Shown here: positions 39,708 through 49,065 of the stretch, piece after piece
Layout: each line of letters begins with the position of its first letter
Position numbering within the stretch: the first letter of the stretch is position 1
Assembly (NCBI GenBank): GCA_965230425.1
Contig: CBDDKW010000019.1
Location: forward strand, 124,001 to 188,000
Source: CBDDKW01 sp965230425
GTDB lineage: Bacteria; Pseudomonadota; Gammaproteobacteria; UBA1113
DNA: 64,000 nt
Direction of reading: 5' to 3'
Translations under genes and position numbers: made by a program
The notes under the pieces: model-generated
Databases searched by the model: none
What the model was told of the DNA's origin: nothing
Seen by the model: the letters and a program-made list of their open reading frames with translations, nothing else

Positions 39708-40613
39708 ATGACCGATGAATTAACAGCAGCAAAAACTTATACTGATTTTCAAGGGTTGTCTACACTCAAACGTGCTGCGCATAATGAAGATGAACGTGCG
39801 CTAAAAGAAGTGGCTAAACAATTTGAAGCAGTGTTTTTGCAAATGGTGTTGAAAAGTATGCGAGATGCTGGTAAAGCCTTTGAAAGTGGTATGCTTGATT
39901 CTGACCAGATGGATATGTATCAAGGTATGTTTGATCAGCAACTAAGTCTCAGCCTGGGTGATAAAGGTGTTGGATTAGCTGACATGATTGTTAAGCAATT
40001 AGGTGGCCATGATGTGACAACACCACAGTCATCACACCATAGAGTTTTAGCTCATGATCATGTACAAACACCGAGAAATTCGCAAAAGGTTGCAGCAGTT
40101 GATGATGCAAAGAAAATATCAGCCATTGAAAATACATTAAGCACCTTTGAATCTCCAGCTGATTTTATCAAGCAAATTTGGTCTGATGTAAAAGTTGCTG
40201 CACGTCAGTTGAATATTGATCCGAAGGTTTTAGCATCACAGGCAGCATTAGAGACGGGCTGGGGTAAATTTATTAGTAAGCATGAAGATGGTAGTAGTAG
40301 TTTCAATCTATTTAATATTAAAGCAGATGACCAATGGCAGAAAGATAAAGTCAGTGTAACAACCACTGAATATCAAAAGGGTGTACCTTTTAAGCAAAAA
40401 GATGATTTTCGTAGTTACAACTCTTTTGCTGAAAGCTTACATGACTATGTGAATTTACTGAAAAACAATACGCGTTATCAAACCGTATTGGAAAAGGTGG
40501 GCGATATGCCTAAATTTGTGCAGGCACTACAAGATGCAGGGTTTGCTACAGACCCGCTGTATGCAAAGAAAATTATGAGCATTATGAATAGTGGTGTATT
40601 TGCTAAGTTATAG
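39708..40613 (+). CDS. flgJ: Peptidoglycan hydrolase / rod cap FlgJ
   Basis: FlgJ opens the peptidoglycan for the rod and caps it. The 301-aa protein has both domains of the gammaproteobacterial form: the N-terminal rod-binding domain (about residues 28-100, with VAKQFEAVFLQMVLKSMRDAGKA and GLADMIVKQL) and a C-terminal glucosaminidase domain (about 155-298, with ASQAALETGWGKF holding the catalytic Glu, and FNLFNIKADDQW). A histidine- and serine-rich linker joins them. It starts 8 bp after flgI. Confidence 0.93.
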   Translation: MTDELTAAKTYTDFQGLSTLKRAAHNEDERALKEVAKQFEAVFLQMVLKSMRDAGKAFESGMLDSDQMDMYQGMFDQQLSLSLGDKGVGLADMIVKQLGGHDVTTPQSSHHRVLAHDHVQTPRNSQKVAAVDDAKKISAIENTLSTFESPADFIKQIWSDVKVAARQLNIDPKVLASQAALETGWGKFISKHEDGSSSFNLFNIKADDQWQKDKVSVTTTEYQKGVPFKQKDDFRSYNSFAESLHDYVNLLKNNTRYQTVLEKVGDMPKFVQALQDAGFATDPLYAKKIMSIMNSGVFAKL

Positions 40614-40664
40614 ATGTATTAATATGGTACTTCAATATTAATGCAAAATTGAAAGGACAGTGTT

Positions 40665-42617
40665 ATGGGTGGTGATTTATTCGGTGTAGGTATGAGCGGC
40701 TTAATGGCCTACCGTAATGCCTTAAACTCAACATTTAACAATATTGTCAACGCGGCAAATCCTGGATACAACCGCCAAACAGTCGATTTCAATTCACGGC
40801 CTATGCAAGGTGCTATTAGTGGTGGTGGTGTTGATGTTAAACAGATGAATCGTATGTATAACGATTATCTCACCATTGATTTACGTAATACTATTACTGC
40901 CTATGAGGAAATGAATTCTTACTATGGCCAAGCATCGGGTTTGGATACATTTCTAGGAAATGAAAGTTCGAGTGTGGCTAAAGGACTCGAAAGTTATTTT
41001 TCGTCATTACATAATCTTATCAGTGATCCTGCTTCTTTAACCGCACGTGAAGTTTACCTCAATCAAAGTAGTGGTTTAGTTAGTCGGTTTCATGGTGTTA
41101 ATGATGAGTTGAATCGTCAATATAGCGACCTCAACCAACAATTGCAGAGTACTGCAGAAGAAGTGACAAACATCGCAGCAAATATTGCCGAAGTAAATGG
41201 GCGTATTATGGGCGCTGAGCGTATTGATCCCATGTTGTTGGATAAACGCGATGATATGATGAAAGAATTGGCTGAATATATTTCAGTTTCGACAGTGGCA
41301 AGAGACGATGGCGCTATTGATATATTTATGGGAAATGGTGATGCTTTAGTGTTAGGCGGTAATTCAGCGACTATTAGTACTACTCAAGATCCCTTAGATC
41401 CTTCACGTTTAGAAATCACCATGAAAACAGATTATAGTGATAATATTATTTCCGATAATATCAGTGGTGGTAAATTAGGTGGCTTGCTTGCTTTTCGTGA
41501 TGAAGTTCTTGACCCTGCGATCAATGAAGTGAATCGTTTGGCGCTATCAATTTCAGCTTCTGTCAATGACCAACATAAAAAAGGTATGGACCTGAATAAT
41601 AATTTAGGTGGTAACTTTTTTACTGATGTGAATGCAGCAAGTGCAGTGAGTACTCGAGTGATCTCCAGTAGTGAAAATACGGGGAGCGGTACATTTTCAG
41701 TAACGATTGATGATGTGGGTGCACTCGAAGCCAGTGATTACCGTTTAAAGTTTACCAGTGCTAATGATTATACCTTAGTCAGGAGCTCTGATAATGTGGC
41801 TGTCAGTAGTGGCACGATTGCCGGCTATCCTGAAACAATTGCCGTTGATGGCTTTACTATGCAAATTACTGCTGGCAGTTTTAGTGCAAATGATATTTTT
41901 ACGGTGTCACCAACACGTAATGCCGCAAGAACGATGAATGTGGAAATTGATAATGCCTCACAGATCGCTTTAGCATCTCCAGTGCAAGCTTCAACGAGTA
42001 CGAATAATACAGGCAATGGTGTGATTAGCCTAGAAGAGATTACGGATATTAGTAATCCTAGCTTTGCCACGCCGGGTCAGCTAAGTCCACCAATTCGTGT
42101 AGAGTTTTTGTCAGATACCAGCTATCAACTGGTTAATGCAACTACATCGGCAGTGATTGAAGGGCCTATTAGTTATACGCCTGGGAGCAATAATAATCTA
42201 TTTCCAACACCAGGTAGTTTTGATCCGGGTTACCGTGTGTCGATTACTGGTGCACCTGCAGCAGGGGATACTTATACACTGAATTATAATGCCGGTGCAC
42301 GTGGTGATAGCTCAAATGGTTTGTTCTTAGCTGATTTACAAAATATTAAAATACTCGATGGTGGGACAACAACGTTCCAGGAAAACTATAATACTTTTTC
42401 AAGCTCGGTATCATCACGAACACACTTTGCTGATTTACAACGCCAATCCAAAGAAATTTTAATGGAGACAGCGCAATCGCGTCGTGATGAAGTATCTGGG
42501 GTTAATCTTGAAGAAGAAGCAGCAAACTTAATGTATTATCAGCAGGCCTATCAAGCCAGTGCACAACTTATTGCCGTGGCTGATTCTTTATTTAATGTAT
42601 TAATTGATCTCTTGTAG
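40665..42617 (+). CDS. flgK: Flagellar hook-filament junction protein FlgK
   Basis: FlgK (HAP1) joins hook and filament. The 650-aa protein starts GGDLFGVGMSGLMAYRNALNSTFNNIVNAANPGYNRQTVDFNSRP and ends EVSGVNLEEEAANLMYYQQAYQASAQLIAVADSLFNVLIDLL, both diagnostic. The central part carries an inserted region of about 100-150 residues (about 340-560) with DYRLKFTSANDYTLVRSSDN and VSITGAPAAGDTYTLNYN repeats, which makes it longer than the E. coli protein (547 aa) and similar to long FlgK forms of other gammaproteobacteria. An AAAGGACAG ribosome-binding site precedes the ATG. Confidence 0.94.
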   Translation: MGGDLFGVGMSGLMAYRNALNSTFNNIVNAANPGYNRQTVDFNSRPMQGAISGGGVDVKQMNRMYNDYLTIDLRNTITAYEEMNSYYGQASGLDTFLGNESSSVAKGLESYFSSLHNLISDPASLTAREVYLNQSSGLVSRFHGVNDELNRQYSDLNQQLQSTAEEVTNIAANIAEVNGRIMGAERIDPMLLDKRDDMMKELAEYISVSTVARDDGAIDIFMGNGDALVLGGNSATISTTQDPLDPSRLEITMKTDYSDNIISDNISGGKLGGLLAFRDEVLDPAINEVNRLALSISASVNDQHKKGMDLNNNLGGNFFTDVNAASAVSTRVISSSENTGSGTFSVTIDDVGALEASDYRLKFTSANDYTLVRSSDNVAVSSGTIAGYPETIAVDGFTMQITAGSFSANDIFTVSPTRNAARTMNVEIDNASQIALASPVQASTSTNNTGNGVISLEEITDISNPSFATPGQLSPPIRVEFLSDTSYQLVNATTSAVIEGPISYTPGSNNNLFPTPGSFDPGYRVSITGAPAAGDTYTLNYNAGARGDSSNGLFLADLQNIKILDGGTTTFQENYNTFSSSVSSRTHFADLQRQSKEILMETAQSRRDEVSGVNLEEEAANLMYYQQAYQASAQLIAVADSLFNVLIDLL

Positions 42618-42630
42618 TAGGAGTAGGATG

Positions 42631-43869
42631 ATGAGAGTTTCTACAATGAGCATGCATAGACAGAGTGTCTCTTCAATGATGCAGGCACAAAACAAAGTCA
42701 GCCGTACGATGTTACAGCTCTCAACGCAGAAGCGCTTTTTGAATCCTGCAGATGATCCCATTGCTAGCAGCCGAATAAATAGTTTAAATGCTAATATTCA
42801 GCAATTGGAAACTTATCAAAGTAATGCGGGTATAGCTGAAAACCAATTATCATTAGTTGAAAGTTCTCTCACAAGTACTTCCACTATTTTGGCACGTGTG
42901 AATGAATTACAAAAGCAAGGGATCAATGGGACTTATCAGCAAAAAGATAGGGAAGTTATGGCCCAAGAAATGGATCAGCTATTACAAGAACTACAAGGTA
43001 TTGCTAATACAAAAGATGTGAATGGTGAGTATATTTTTGCAGGTTTTCAAAGTGGTACGAAACCATTCACTGGACAGAACGGTATTTTTAATTATAACGG
43101 GGATAGTGGTAATCGTGCTATCCAAGTGAGTTCTAGTCTTAGTGTACAAACGTCATTTTCAGGTTATGACGTTTTTGCTAGCATGCCTAATGGTAATGGT
43201 GATTTTATCAGTAATGATGGCAGTGTAAATAATACAGGTACTGGCGTGATCTCAGTGGGGAATGTGATTGATTACAATAATTACATTGCTGATGATTATA
43301 CCATTAGTTTCGTTACGAATGGTTCGGGTGATTTAGCCTATCAAGTCATTGGTACTAACAGCGGACAAGTTGTGCCTGCATTACCTGCAACGATTCCTAC
43401 AGATGCGCCGAAGTACATTGCCGGCGGATCCATAGTCTTTAATGGTATTGAAGTTTCTATTGATGGCGAGCCTGCCGTCGGTGATGACTTTGGTATTACG
43501 CCAAGCATATCCCAAGACTTATTTACCACAATTCAAGGTATTATTGATACTTTACGTATGTCAACAGATACCGAGGTTGAGAAAGCAGACTTTATGAATC
43601 AAATGAATCGCTATGCGTCATCTCTGAGTCAAGGATACGACCATGTGTTGCAAGTACTGACTCAGGTTGGTGCTAATATGGCTACCGTAGATAATGAAAC
43701 GGCGGTGAATGGTGATTTAATCACCCATAATCAAAAAACATTGTCTTTAATTGCTGATATCGATCCGCTAGAAGCGATCAGCGATTTAACTTTGAATATG
43801 ACAGCCTTACAAACTTCACAATTGACATACTCAAGAATGCAGGATTTAACCTTATTTAATTATTTGTAG
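42631..43869 (+). CDS. flgL: Flagellar hook-filament junction protein FlgL
   Basis: FlgL (HAP3) is the second junction protein. The 412-aa protein starts MRVSTMSMHRQSVSSMMQAQNKVSRTMLQLSTQKRFLNPADDPIASSRI and ends DPLEAISDLTLNMTALQTSQLTYSRMQDLTLFNYL, the flagellin-like coiled-coil ends. The region at about residues 200-290 has a VISVGNV/ADDYTISF module like the insert in FlgK. ATG 42631 is preferred over ATG 42628 because AGGAG lies 7 bases upstream of it. It is the last gene of the operon and overlaps the convergent PAP2 gene by 14 bp. Confidence 0.93.
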   Translation: MRVSTMSMHRQSVSSMMQAQNKVSRTMLQLSTQKRFLNPADDPIASSRINSLNANIQQLETYQSNAGIAENQLSLVESSLTSTSTILARVNELQKQGINGTYQQKDREVMAQEMDQLLQELQGIANTKDVNGEYIFAGFQSGTKPFTGQNGIFNYNGDSGNRAIQVSSSLSVQTSFSGYDVFASMPNGNGDFISNDGSVNNTGTGVISVGNVIDYNNYIADDYTISFVTNGSGDLAYQVIGTNSGQVVPALPATIPTDAPKYIAGGSIVFNGIEVSIDGEPAVGDDFGITPSISQDLFTTIQGIIDTLRMSTDTEVEKADFMNQMNRYASSLSQGYDHVLQVLTQVGANMATVDNETAVNGDLITHNQKTLSLIADIDPLEAISDLTLNMTALQTSQLTYSRMQDLTLFNYL

Positions 43870-44515
43870 CAGTCTGCATGGTATTATCTACGCCATGGGG
43901 ATAGACTAATTGCATGATATAGTATGGAACCAGCAGTCCTATTAATATTCCCATCAACTCATCGCTAATGAAATGCCTTAAAATAAGTATTTTGCTGATA
44001 CCGATACACAGTACTAACAATACCCCTAAGCTAATAAATATCCATTGACGTCTTGGCCAGGCGAGACAAAGACTGGTACATAGACCTGTTAATCTAGAAA
44101 TATGCCCAGAGGGAAAGGCCCCCATGTAAGGTTTATTGTCAAACCAGTTAAAGCCGTATAGTTGTGTAACAAAAAACATACGTGGATTATAACGAGCAAA
44201 AACAATGGTTAGTGCTGAGGCGAGTAATGTTGTTGCTGCTAATGCAATAAAGACAAAGCAGAGACGCTGATTAATAGTTTGCTTAAAATGATATTGATAC
44301 AGGATGAGCAGCCATAGACATAATCCAATAAAATAATAACTAATACGCGTGCCTATGATATTAAAAAAGCTAATAAACTCACGATGAAAAGGGATATGGG
44401 TCAGGTCGAAGTGATAAATAAAAATAGTTAGTTGTTTATCAATATATAGGATTGATACGCAGGTGGCAATTAAGAGTACGCTACAAATAATGATAAGGGT
44501 TCTCGCTTGTGTCAT
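43856..44515 (-). CDS. PAP2-family membrane phosphatase
   Basis: This 219-aa integral membrane protein is a type 2 phosphatidic acid phosphatase relative; such enzymes hydrolyse lipid phosphates (phosphatidate, undecaprenyl pyrophosphate or lipid A phosphate). Visible active-site motifs: FARYNPR (the KX6RP-like region), PSGH near residue 140, and SKILILRHFISDE for the third motif with its His and Asp. About six hydrophobic segments are seen. The exact substrate cannot be read. It converges on flgL, sharing 14 bp at the 3' ends, and is followed on the same strand by no further gene. Confidence 0.8.
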   Translation of the reverse strand: MTQARTLIIICSVLLIATCVSILYIDKQLTIFIYHFDLTHIPFHREFISFFNIIGTRISYYFIGLCLWLLILYQYHFKQTINQRLCFVFIALAATTLLASALTIVFARYNPRMFFVTQLYGFNWFDNKPYMGAFPSGHISRLTGLCTSLCLAWPRRQWIFISLGVLLVLCIGISKILILRHFISDELMGILIGLLVPYYIMQLVYPHGVDNTMQTATNN

Positions 44516-44533
44516 TTACGTATTTCCTGGTAT

Positions 44534-45862
44534 TTAACACTCTTGACAAATCAACATAGCCATTTCTAAGGCTTGTTCGTAGTTCAGGCGAGGGTCCACT
44601 AGGCTTTTATATGCTCTTTGTAAATCAGCATCCGTGATCCCTCGCGCGCCACCGGTACATTCGGTAACATCTTCACCGGTCATTTCGAAATGTACACCGC
44701 CAAGATGGGTACCTGCCTGTTGGTGTATGGCAAATGCTTGACGTAACTCTGATAAGATATCATCGAAACGTCGTGTTTTGATGCCTTCTTTAGTTTTTTG
44801 GGTATTACCATGCATGGGATCGCTTGACCAAACAACCAAGATCCCTGTGGCTTTCACGGTTTCAATCAACGCTGGTAGCGCATCACTGATTTGTTCAGCA
44901 CCCATGCGGTGAATTAGGACTAGACGGCCTGCTTCATTATTTGGGTTGAGTGTTTCAACTAATTGAGTCAGCCAGCTTGCTGACATGGTAGGACCTATTT
45001 TCACGCCAATAGGGTTGGCGATACCACGCATGTATTCCACATGGCCATCCTCGAGCTTAGCTGTACGCATGCCAATCCAGGGCATATGAGTGGAATGATT
45101 GTAGTAGTGGCCGGAAGTAGTATCTAAACGAGTTAAGGCCTGTTCATAGGGTAAGAGTAATGCTTCATGACTAGTGAAGAAATCAACGGCTTGTAAATTA
45201 GCCGCATGGGTGCCTGGGATAATATGTAAAAAGTCTAAGGCATCGGTAATGTTTTTTGCTAATTTTTGGTAAGCATCGGCCTTAGGGGATAATTGTGCAA
45301 AAGCTAAGTTCCAGTATTCCGTATGGTGTAGATCAGCAAAACCGCCATCTACCAAAGCACGTAGATAGTTAAGGGTAAGGGCGGCGTAGTGATAACCTTT
45401 GAGCATATTTTTAGGATCGGGGGTACGCGCTTCTTCAGTGAAAGGCGGTTGATTCACTAAGTCGCCACGGTAACTAGGCAAGGTGATTCCATTTTGTGTT
45501 TCCATATCATCAGAGCGTGGTTTGGCATATTGGCCAGCAATGCGGCCAATACGGATCACTGGCTTGCGTAGGCCGTAAATGAGAACCAGACTCATTTGTA
45601 ATAGGATTTTAAGTTTGGTCGTGATCAACTCAGCTCGGCAATCCTTAAAGCTTTCGGCGCAATCACCGCCTTGGAGGATGAAGGCTTTACCTGCTGCCGC
45701 TAATGCCAGTTGCTCTTTCAGCGTCATGATCTCCATCTGAGTCACTAGTGGCGGTAGCTCAGATAGCTCGGCAATAACCTCAGTGACTGCTTGCTGTGAA
45801 GGATAGTGCGGCTGTTGACCAGAAGATTTAGTTTGCCAGCTTGCAGGGTGCCATGATTTCAT
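44534..45862 (-). CDS. Class II (plant-type) DAHP synthase
   Basis: This enzyme joins phosphoenolpyruvate and erythrose 4-phosphate, the first step of aromatic amino acid synthesis. The class II signatures are clear: SWHPASWQTK, PPLVTQMEIMTLKEQLALAAAGKAFILQGGDCAESF, IRIGRIAGQYAKPRSD, LPSYRGD, HTEYWNLAF, and a C-terminal WSSDPMHGNT and HFEMTGEDVTECTGG. I start at ATG 45862 (MKSWHPASW), giving 442 aa, the usual family length; the frame stays open to 46039, but the upstream residues are not like the family. A nearby ATG at 45895 is possible. It is divergent from hfq. Confidence 0.9.
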   Translation of the reverse strand: MKSWHPASWQTKSSGQQPHYPSQQAVTEVIAELSELPPLVTQMEIMTLKEQLALAAAGKAFILQGGDCAESFKDCRAELITTKLKILLQMSLVLIYGLRKPVIRIGRIAGQYAKPRSDDMETQNGITLPSYRGDLVNQPPFTEEARTPDPKNMLKGYHYAALTLNYLRALVDGGFADLHHTEYWNLAFAQLSPKADAYQKLAKNITDALDFLHIIPGTHAANLQAVDFFTSHEALLLPYEQALTRLDTTSGHYYNHSTHMPWIGMRTAKLEDGHVEYMRGIANPIGVKIGPTMSASWLTQLVETLNPNNEAGRLVLIHRMGAEQISDALPALIETVKATGILVVWSSDPMHGNTQKTKEGIKTRRFDDILSELRQAFAIHQQAGTHLGGVHFEMTGEDVTECTGGARGITDADLQRAYKSLVDPRLNYEQALEMAMLICQEC

Positions 45863-46097
45863 GTTAAATGTATCCGCTAGTGTTCGAGAGGACATATCAT
45901 AGCATAGAGTTGCGGCCAAGACGTGCTCCTTACAAAAAAGATTAATCAAGATGAAGGATTTTTCTTTATGTAGGACCGACCGGCGTGTTAGAATTACCTG
46001 GTTTGGGCAAGGTATTTTGATATAATTTGGTTTGCTCATGATGAGCTGCTGAAAGTTTGGTAATTAACAACAATAACAGGGATAGGGGGAAAGGTAT

Positions 46098-46355
46098 ATG
46101 TCAAAGGGGCAATCGCTACAAGACCCTTTTTTAAACACATTACGTAAAGAGAAAATACCCGTTTCGATTTATTTAGTGAATGGTATTAAATTGCAAGGGC
46201 AAGTCGAATCTTTTGACCAATTTGTCGTCCTACTGAAGAATTCAGTCAGTCAAATGGTGTATAAGCATGCAATTTCAACTATCGTGCCTGCGCGTAGTTT
46301 TCGTGTAGGTAATCCAGCAGAAGATGTTGAAGAATTCGCTGCTGAAGATCTCTAA
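46098..46355 (+). CDS. hfq: RNA chaperone Hfq
   Basis: Hfq is the hexameric Sm-like protein that pairs small RNAs with mRNAs. The 85-aa protein has the Sm1 motif (LQDPFLNTLRKEKIPVSIYLVNGIKLQGQVESFDQFVVLL) and Sm2 motif (QMVYKHAISTIVPAR) with the KH pair at the proximal RNA site, and a short acidic tail. A GGGGGAAAGG ribosome-binding site precedes the ATG. It heads the hfq-hflX-hflK-hflC cluster usual in gammaproteobacteria; the miaA gene normally upstream is missing here and a DAHP synthase gene takes its place. Confidence 0.97.
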   Translation: MSKGQSLQDPFLNTLRKEKIPVSIYLVNGIKLQGQVESFDQFVVLLKNSVSQMVYKHAISTIVPARSFRVGNPAEDVEEFAAEDL

Positions 46356-46376
46356 TTATTGCTATGGTTATGATCT

Positions 46377-47645
46377 TTGTTTGAGCATGAACAGCAGAAT
46401 GAGACTGCTGTTCTTGTTCATGTCAATTTTACTCGTAATGAACGTCAGGAAGAGTTAGCTGAGTTTAAAGAGCTAGCTTTGTCCGCAGGAGTAGAGTCTG
46501 TGGCTGTGGTCACAGCTACTCGGCGTATTCCTGAAGCGAAATATTTCATTGGTCGCGGTAAGGTTGATGAAATCAAAATGATGGTCACTCACCATAAAGT
46601 AGATATTGTTCTTTTTAATCATACGCTTACACCTGCGCAGCAACGTAATCTTGAACGTATATTGTGCTGTCGAGTCTTGGAGCGTGTTGGCTTGATCTTG
46701 GATATCTTTGCCCAGCGGGCGCGCACCTTCGAAGGTAAATTACAAGTTGAATTGGCACAATTAGAACACTTATCCACGCGTCTGATCCGTGGTTGGACCC
46801 ATTTGGAGCGACAAAAAGGTGGGATTGGTTTACGTGGCCCAGGTGAGACACAGCTAGAAACTGATCGACGTTTGATCAGACATCGCATTAAATCTATCAA
46901 GCAGCGATTAGAGAAAGTACGTAAGCAACGTGAGCAAGGTCGTCGAGCACGACGCAAGGCTGTTGTGCCCACTGTTTCATTAGTAGGCTATACCAATGCG
47001 GGTAAGTCTACTTTGTTTAATACTTTAACTGGGGCAGATGTCTATGCAGAAGATCAATTATTTGCCACACTTGATCCTACATTGCGCAAAGTTGACCTGG
47101 CAAATTTTGGTACAGCCATTGTAGCTGATACAGTGGGCTTCATTCGTGATTTACCTCATGCCTTAATAGATGCTTTCAAGGCTACTTTGGAGGAAACACA
47201 GGAAGCTGAGCTGTTATTACATGTGGTTGATGCGCATGATCCTGCACGCCGTGCCCATAGTGAACAAGTGGATAGTGTATTGGAAGAAATAAAAGCAAAT
47301 ACTATTCCCTGCATCCAAGTCTACAATAAAATTGATTTGCTAGAGGATACAGAGCCATTAATCGAGCGTAATCAAGCTGGAGATGTGAAGCGTGTTTGGC
47401 TTTCTTCTATGACGGGCGAAGGCATGGAGCTACTCAAGCAAGCAATCGTGGAAGCCTTAAGCGAAGATACTATCACAAAAACTGTGCAGCTTGGGCCAGG
47501 TGAGGCTAGAATTCGAGCAAGATTATACGCTGCAGGTGGGGTCTGTGCTGAACGCATTGATGAGTCAGGTCATTATTTTCTCTCGATTAAAATGCCACGC
47601 AGTGAGTATGAGCGAATTTTTAGCGATAGAGATGTAAATAAATGA
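46377..47645 (+). CDS. hflX: Ribosome-splitting GTPase HflX
   Basis: HflX binds the 50S subunit and rescues stalled ribosomes under stress. The 422-aa protein has the N-terminal HflX domain (EAKYFIGRGKVDEI, GPGETQLETDRRLI), the glycine-rich linker, then the G domain with G1 GYTNAGKS near residue 204, G3 DTVGF, and G4 NKID. The start is set at TTG 46377: an in-frame stop lies two codons upstream and the residues FEHEQQNETAVLVHV match the family N-terminus, so no ATG is available at the right place. It lies 21 bp after hfq. Confidence 0.94.
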   Translation: MFEHEQQNETAVLVHVNFTRNERQEELAEFKELALSAGVESVAVVTATRRIPEAKYFIGRGKVDEIKMMVTHHKVDIVLFNHTLTPAQQRNLERILCCRVLERVGLILDIFAQRARTFEGKLQVELAQLEHLSTRLIRGWTHLERQKGGIGLRGPGETQLETDRRLIRHRIKSIKQRLEKVRKQREQGRRARRKAVVPTVSLVGYTNAGKSTLFNTLTGADVYAEDQLFATLDPTLRKVDLANFGTAIVADTVGFIRDLPHALIDAFKATLEETQEAELLLHVVDAHDPARRAHSEQVDSVLEEIKANTIPCIQVYNKIDLLEDTEPLIERNQAGDVKRVWLSSMTGEGMELLKQAIVEALSEDTITKTVQLGPGEARIRARLYAAGGVCAERIDESGHYFLSIKMPRSEYERIFSDRDVNK

Positions 47646-47835
47646 ATAAAGATATGTGAGAAATGAATCAACTAATTAAGTATGATTTTATCTGCAGTCT
47701 CTTTAGCTATTGTTTCCTGTAGTAAAACTTGCGAGAATAGACGCGAAATAAGGAAATGCTACGTGCATACTTTGAATCTCTCTCGTTTTCGTGAGAGGTA
47801 TAGAAACTCCCTCTGAACCTAATGGAGAGTAATCA
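47646..47835. promoter_or_regulatory. hflX-hflK gap with a small imperfect hairpin
   Basis: The 190-bp gap holds an imperfect hairpin at about 47777-47798 (CTCTCTCG, loop TTTT, CGTGAGAGG), about 38 bp before the hflK start. It could weaken read-through from hflX or be part of a leader. No clear promoter is assigned. Confidence 0.3.
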
Positions 47836-49065
47836 ATGGGTTGGAATGATTCCGGTGATAAAAATGAGAAAGATCCTTGGGGTGGCAGTAATAAGCGCCA
47901 AAACCCACCCGATTTAGATCAAATCTTCCGCAATTTTCAGAAGAAAATCTCAGGTAAGCTAGGCAATGGTAGTAATGACGGAGATAATTCAAGCTCTGGT
48001 GATGGTATGCATGCTGGTTTCCTTGCAGGGATCATTGCAGCGATACTGCTTTTAATCTGGGCAGCTTTTGGCTTTTTTATTGTTGGAGAGCCACAACGAG
48101 CCGTTATTTTACGCTTTGGTAAATACATTGAAACTGTTGGGCCAGGTGCACATTGGATCCCGCCGCTTATTGATCGGGCATTTAAAGTGAATCAAGAGAA
48201 AATTTACTCTTATGAATACAGTGATCGGATGCTGACAAAAGATGAGAATATCATCGATATTGCAGTTAAAGTACAATATCGTGTCGGTAATGCGAAGGAT
48301 TTTCTTTTCAATGTTGCTCAACCTATCCAAAGCTTGCAAGAAGCTACGGCTAGTTCCTTACGCCAAGTAGTGGGTAACTCAGATTTTGACTATATTATCA
48401 CCGATGGTCGTGATGAAGTTGGTATCAGTGTAGGTCAACAATTGAAAGAAACGTTGACTAAATATCATACAGGATTACAAGTAACGGCGGTTAAATTACA
48501 GTCAGCATCACCACCTGAAGAAGTCCGCGATGCGGTGGAAGATGTAATTAAAGCCCGCGAGGATAAAGTGCGTTATGAAGATCAGGCCCATGCTTACGCT
48601 TTACAAGTGACATGGAATGCAAGAGGTCAAGCAGATCGCCTTGCAGCTTCAGCTCAAGCATATGAGCAAAAAGTAGTACTTAATGCCCAGGGTGAAGTCG
48701 CTCGCTTTTTAGCACTGTTGCCTGAATACCATAAGGCGCCGCAAGTCACTCGCGAACGTTTATACCTATCTGCTATTGAGGGGGTATTAAACAGTACCAC
48801 GAAAGTCTTAGTTGATGTGTCTAAGAGTAATAACATGTTGTATTTACCGTTAGATCAACTCATGCAGCAGGGGCGTAATTCTGTTTTAACAAATAAATCA
48901 GCAGATAAAATGACGGCCATGCCATTAGCGGCGATGAACCAACATATAAATCAAGTGGAGCAGTCGACAACAACCAGTAGCTCAACCTCGACTACCAGCA
49001 CAAACAATACCGGTTATTATGGTACTAATAACCGCTACTTTGATCAGAAGCAGGGAGATAAATAA
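47836..49065 (+). CDS. hflK: FtsH-modulating SPFH protein HflK
   Basis: HflK pairs with HflC around the membrane protease FtsH and limits its activity. The 409-aa protein has a Gly/Asn-rich cytoplasmic start, a single transmembrane helix near residues 63-84 (FLAGIIAAILLLIWAAFGFFIV), then the band 7/SPFH domain (GEPQRAVILRFGKYIETVGPGAHWIPP) and a helical region (SPPEEVRDAVEDVIKAREDKVRYEDQA). The C-terminus is a Ser/Thr/Asn-rich tail. A GGAGAG ribosome-binding site precedes the ATG. It overlaps hflC by one base. Confidence 0.94.
   Translation: MGWNDSGDKNEKDPWGGSNKRQNPPDLDQIFRNFQKKISGKLGNGSNDGDNSSSGDGMHAGFLAGIIAAILLLIWAAFGFFIVGEPQRAVILRFGKYIETVGPGAHWIPPLIDRAFKVNQEKIYSYEYSDRMLTKDENIIDIAVKVQYRVGNAKDFLFNVAQPIQSLQEATASSLRQVVGNSDFDYIITDGRDEVGISVGQQLKETLTKYHTGLQVTAVKLQSASPPEEVRDAVEDVIKAREDKVRYEDQAHAYALQVTWNARGQADRLAASAQAYEQKVVLNAQGEVARFLALLPEYHKAPQVTRERLYLSAIEGVLNSTTKVLVDVSKSNNMLYLPLDQLMQQGRNSVLTNKSADKMTAMPLAAMNQHINQVEQSTTTSSSTSTTSTNNTGYYGTNNRYFDQKQGDK

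Noticed and set aside
45863..46039. 59-residue N-terminal extension of DAHP synthase
   Set aside because: The extra residues do not resemble the family, and a start at SWHPASWQTK gives the normal length.
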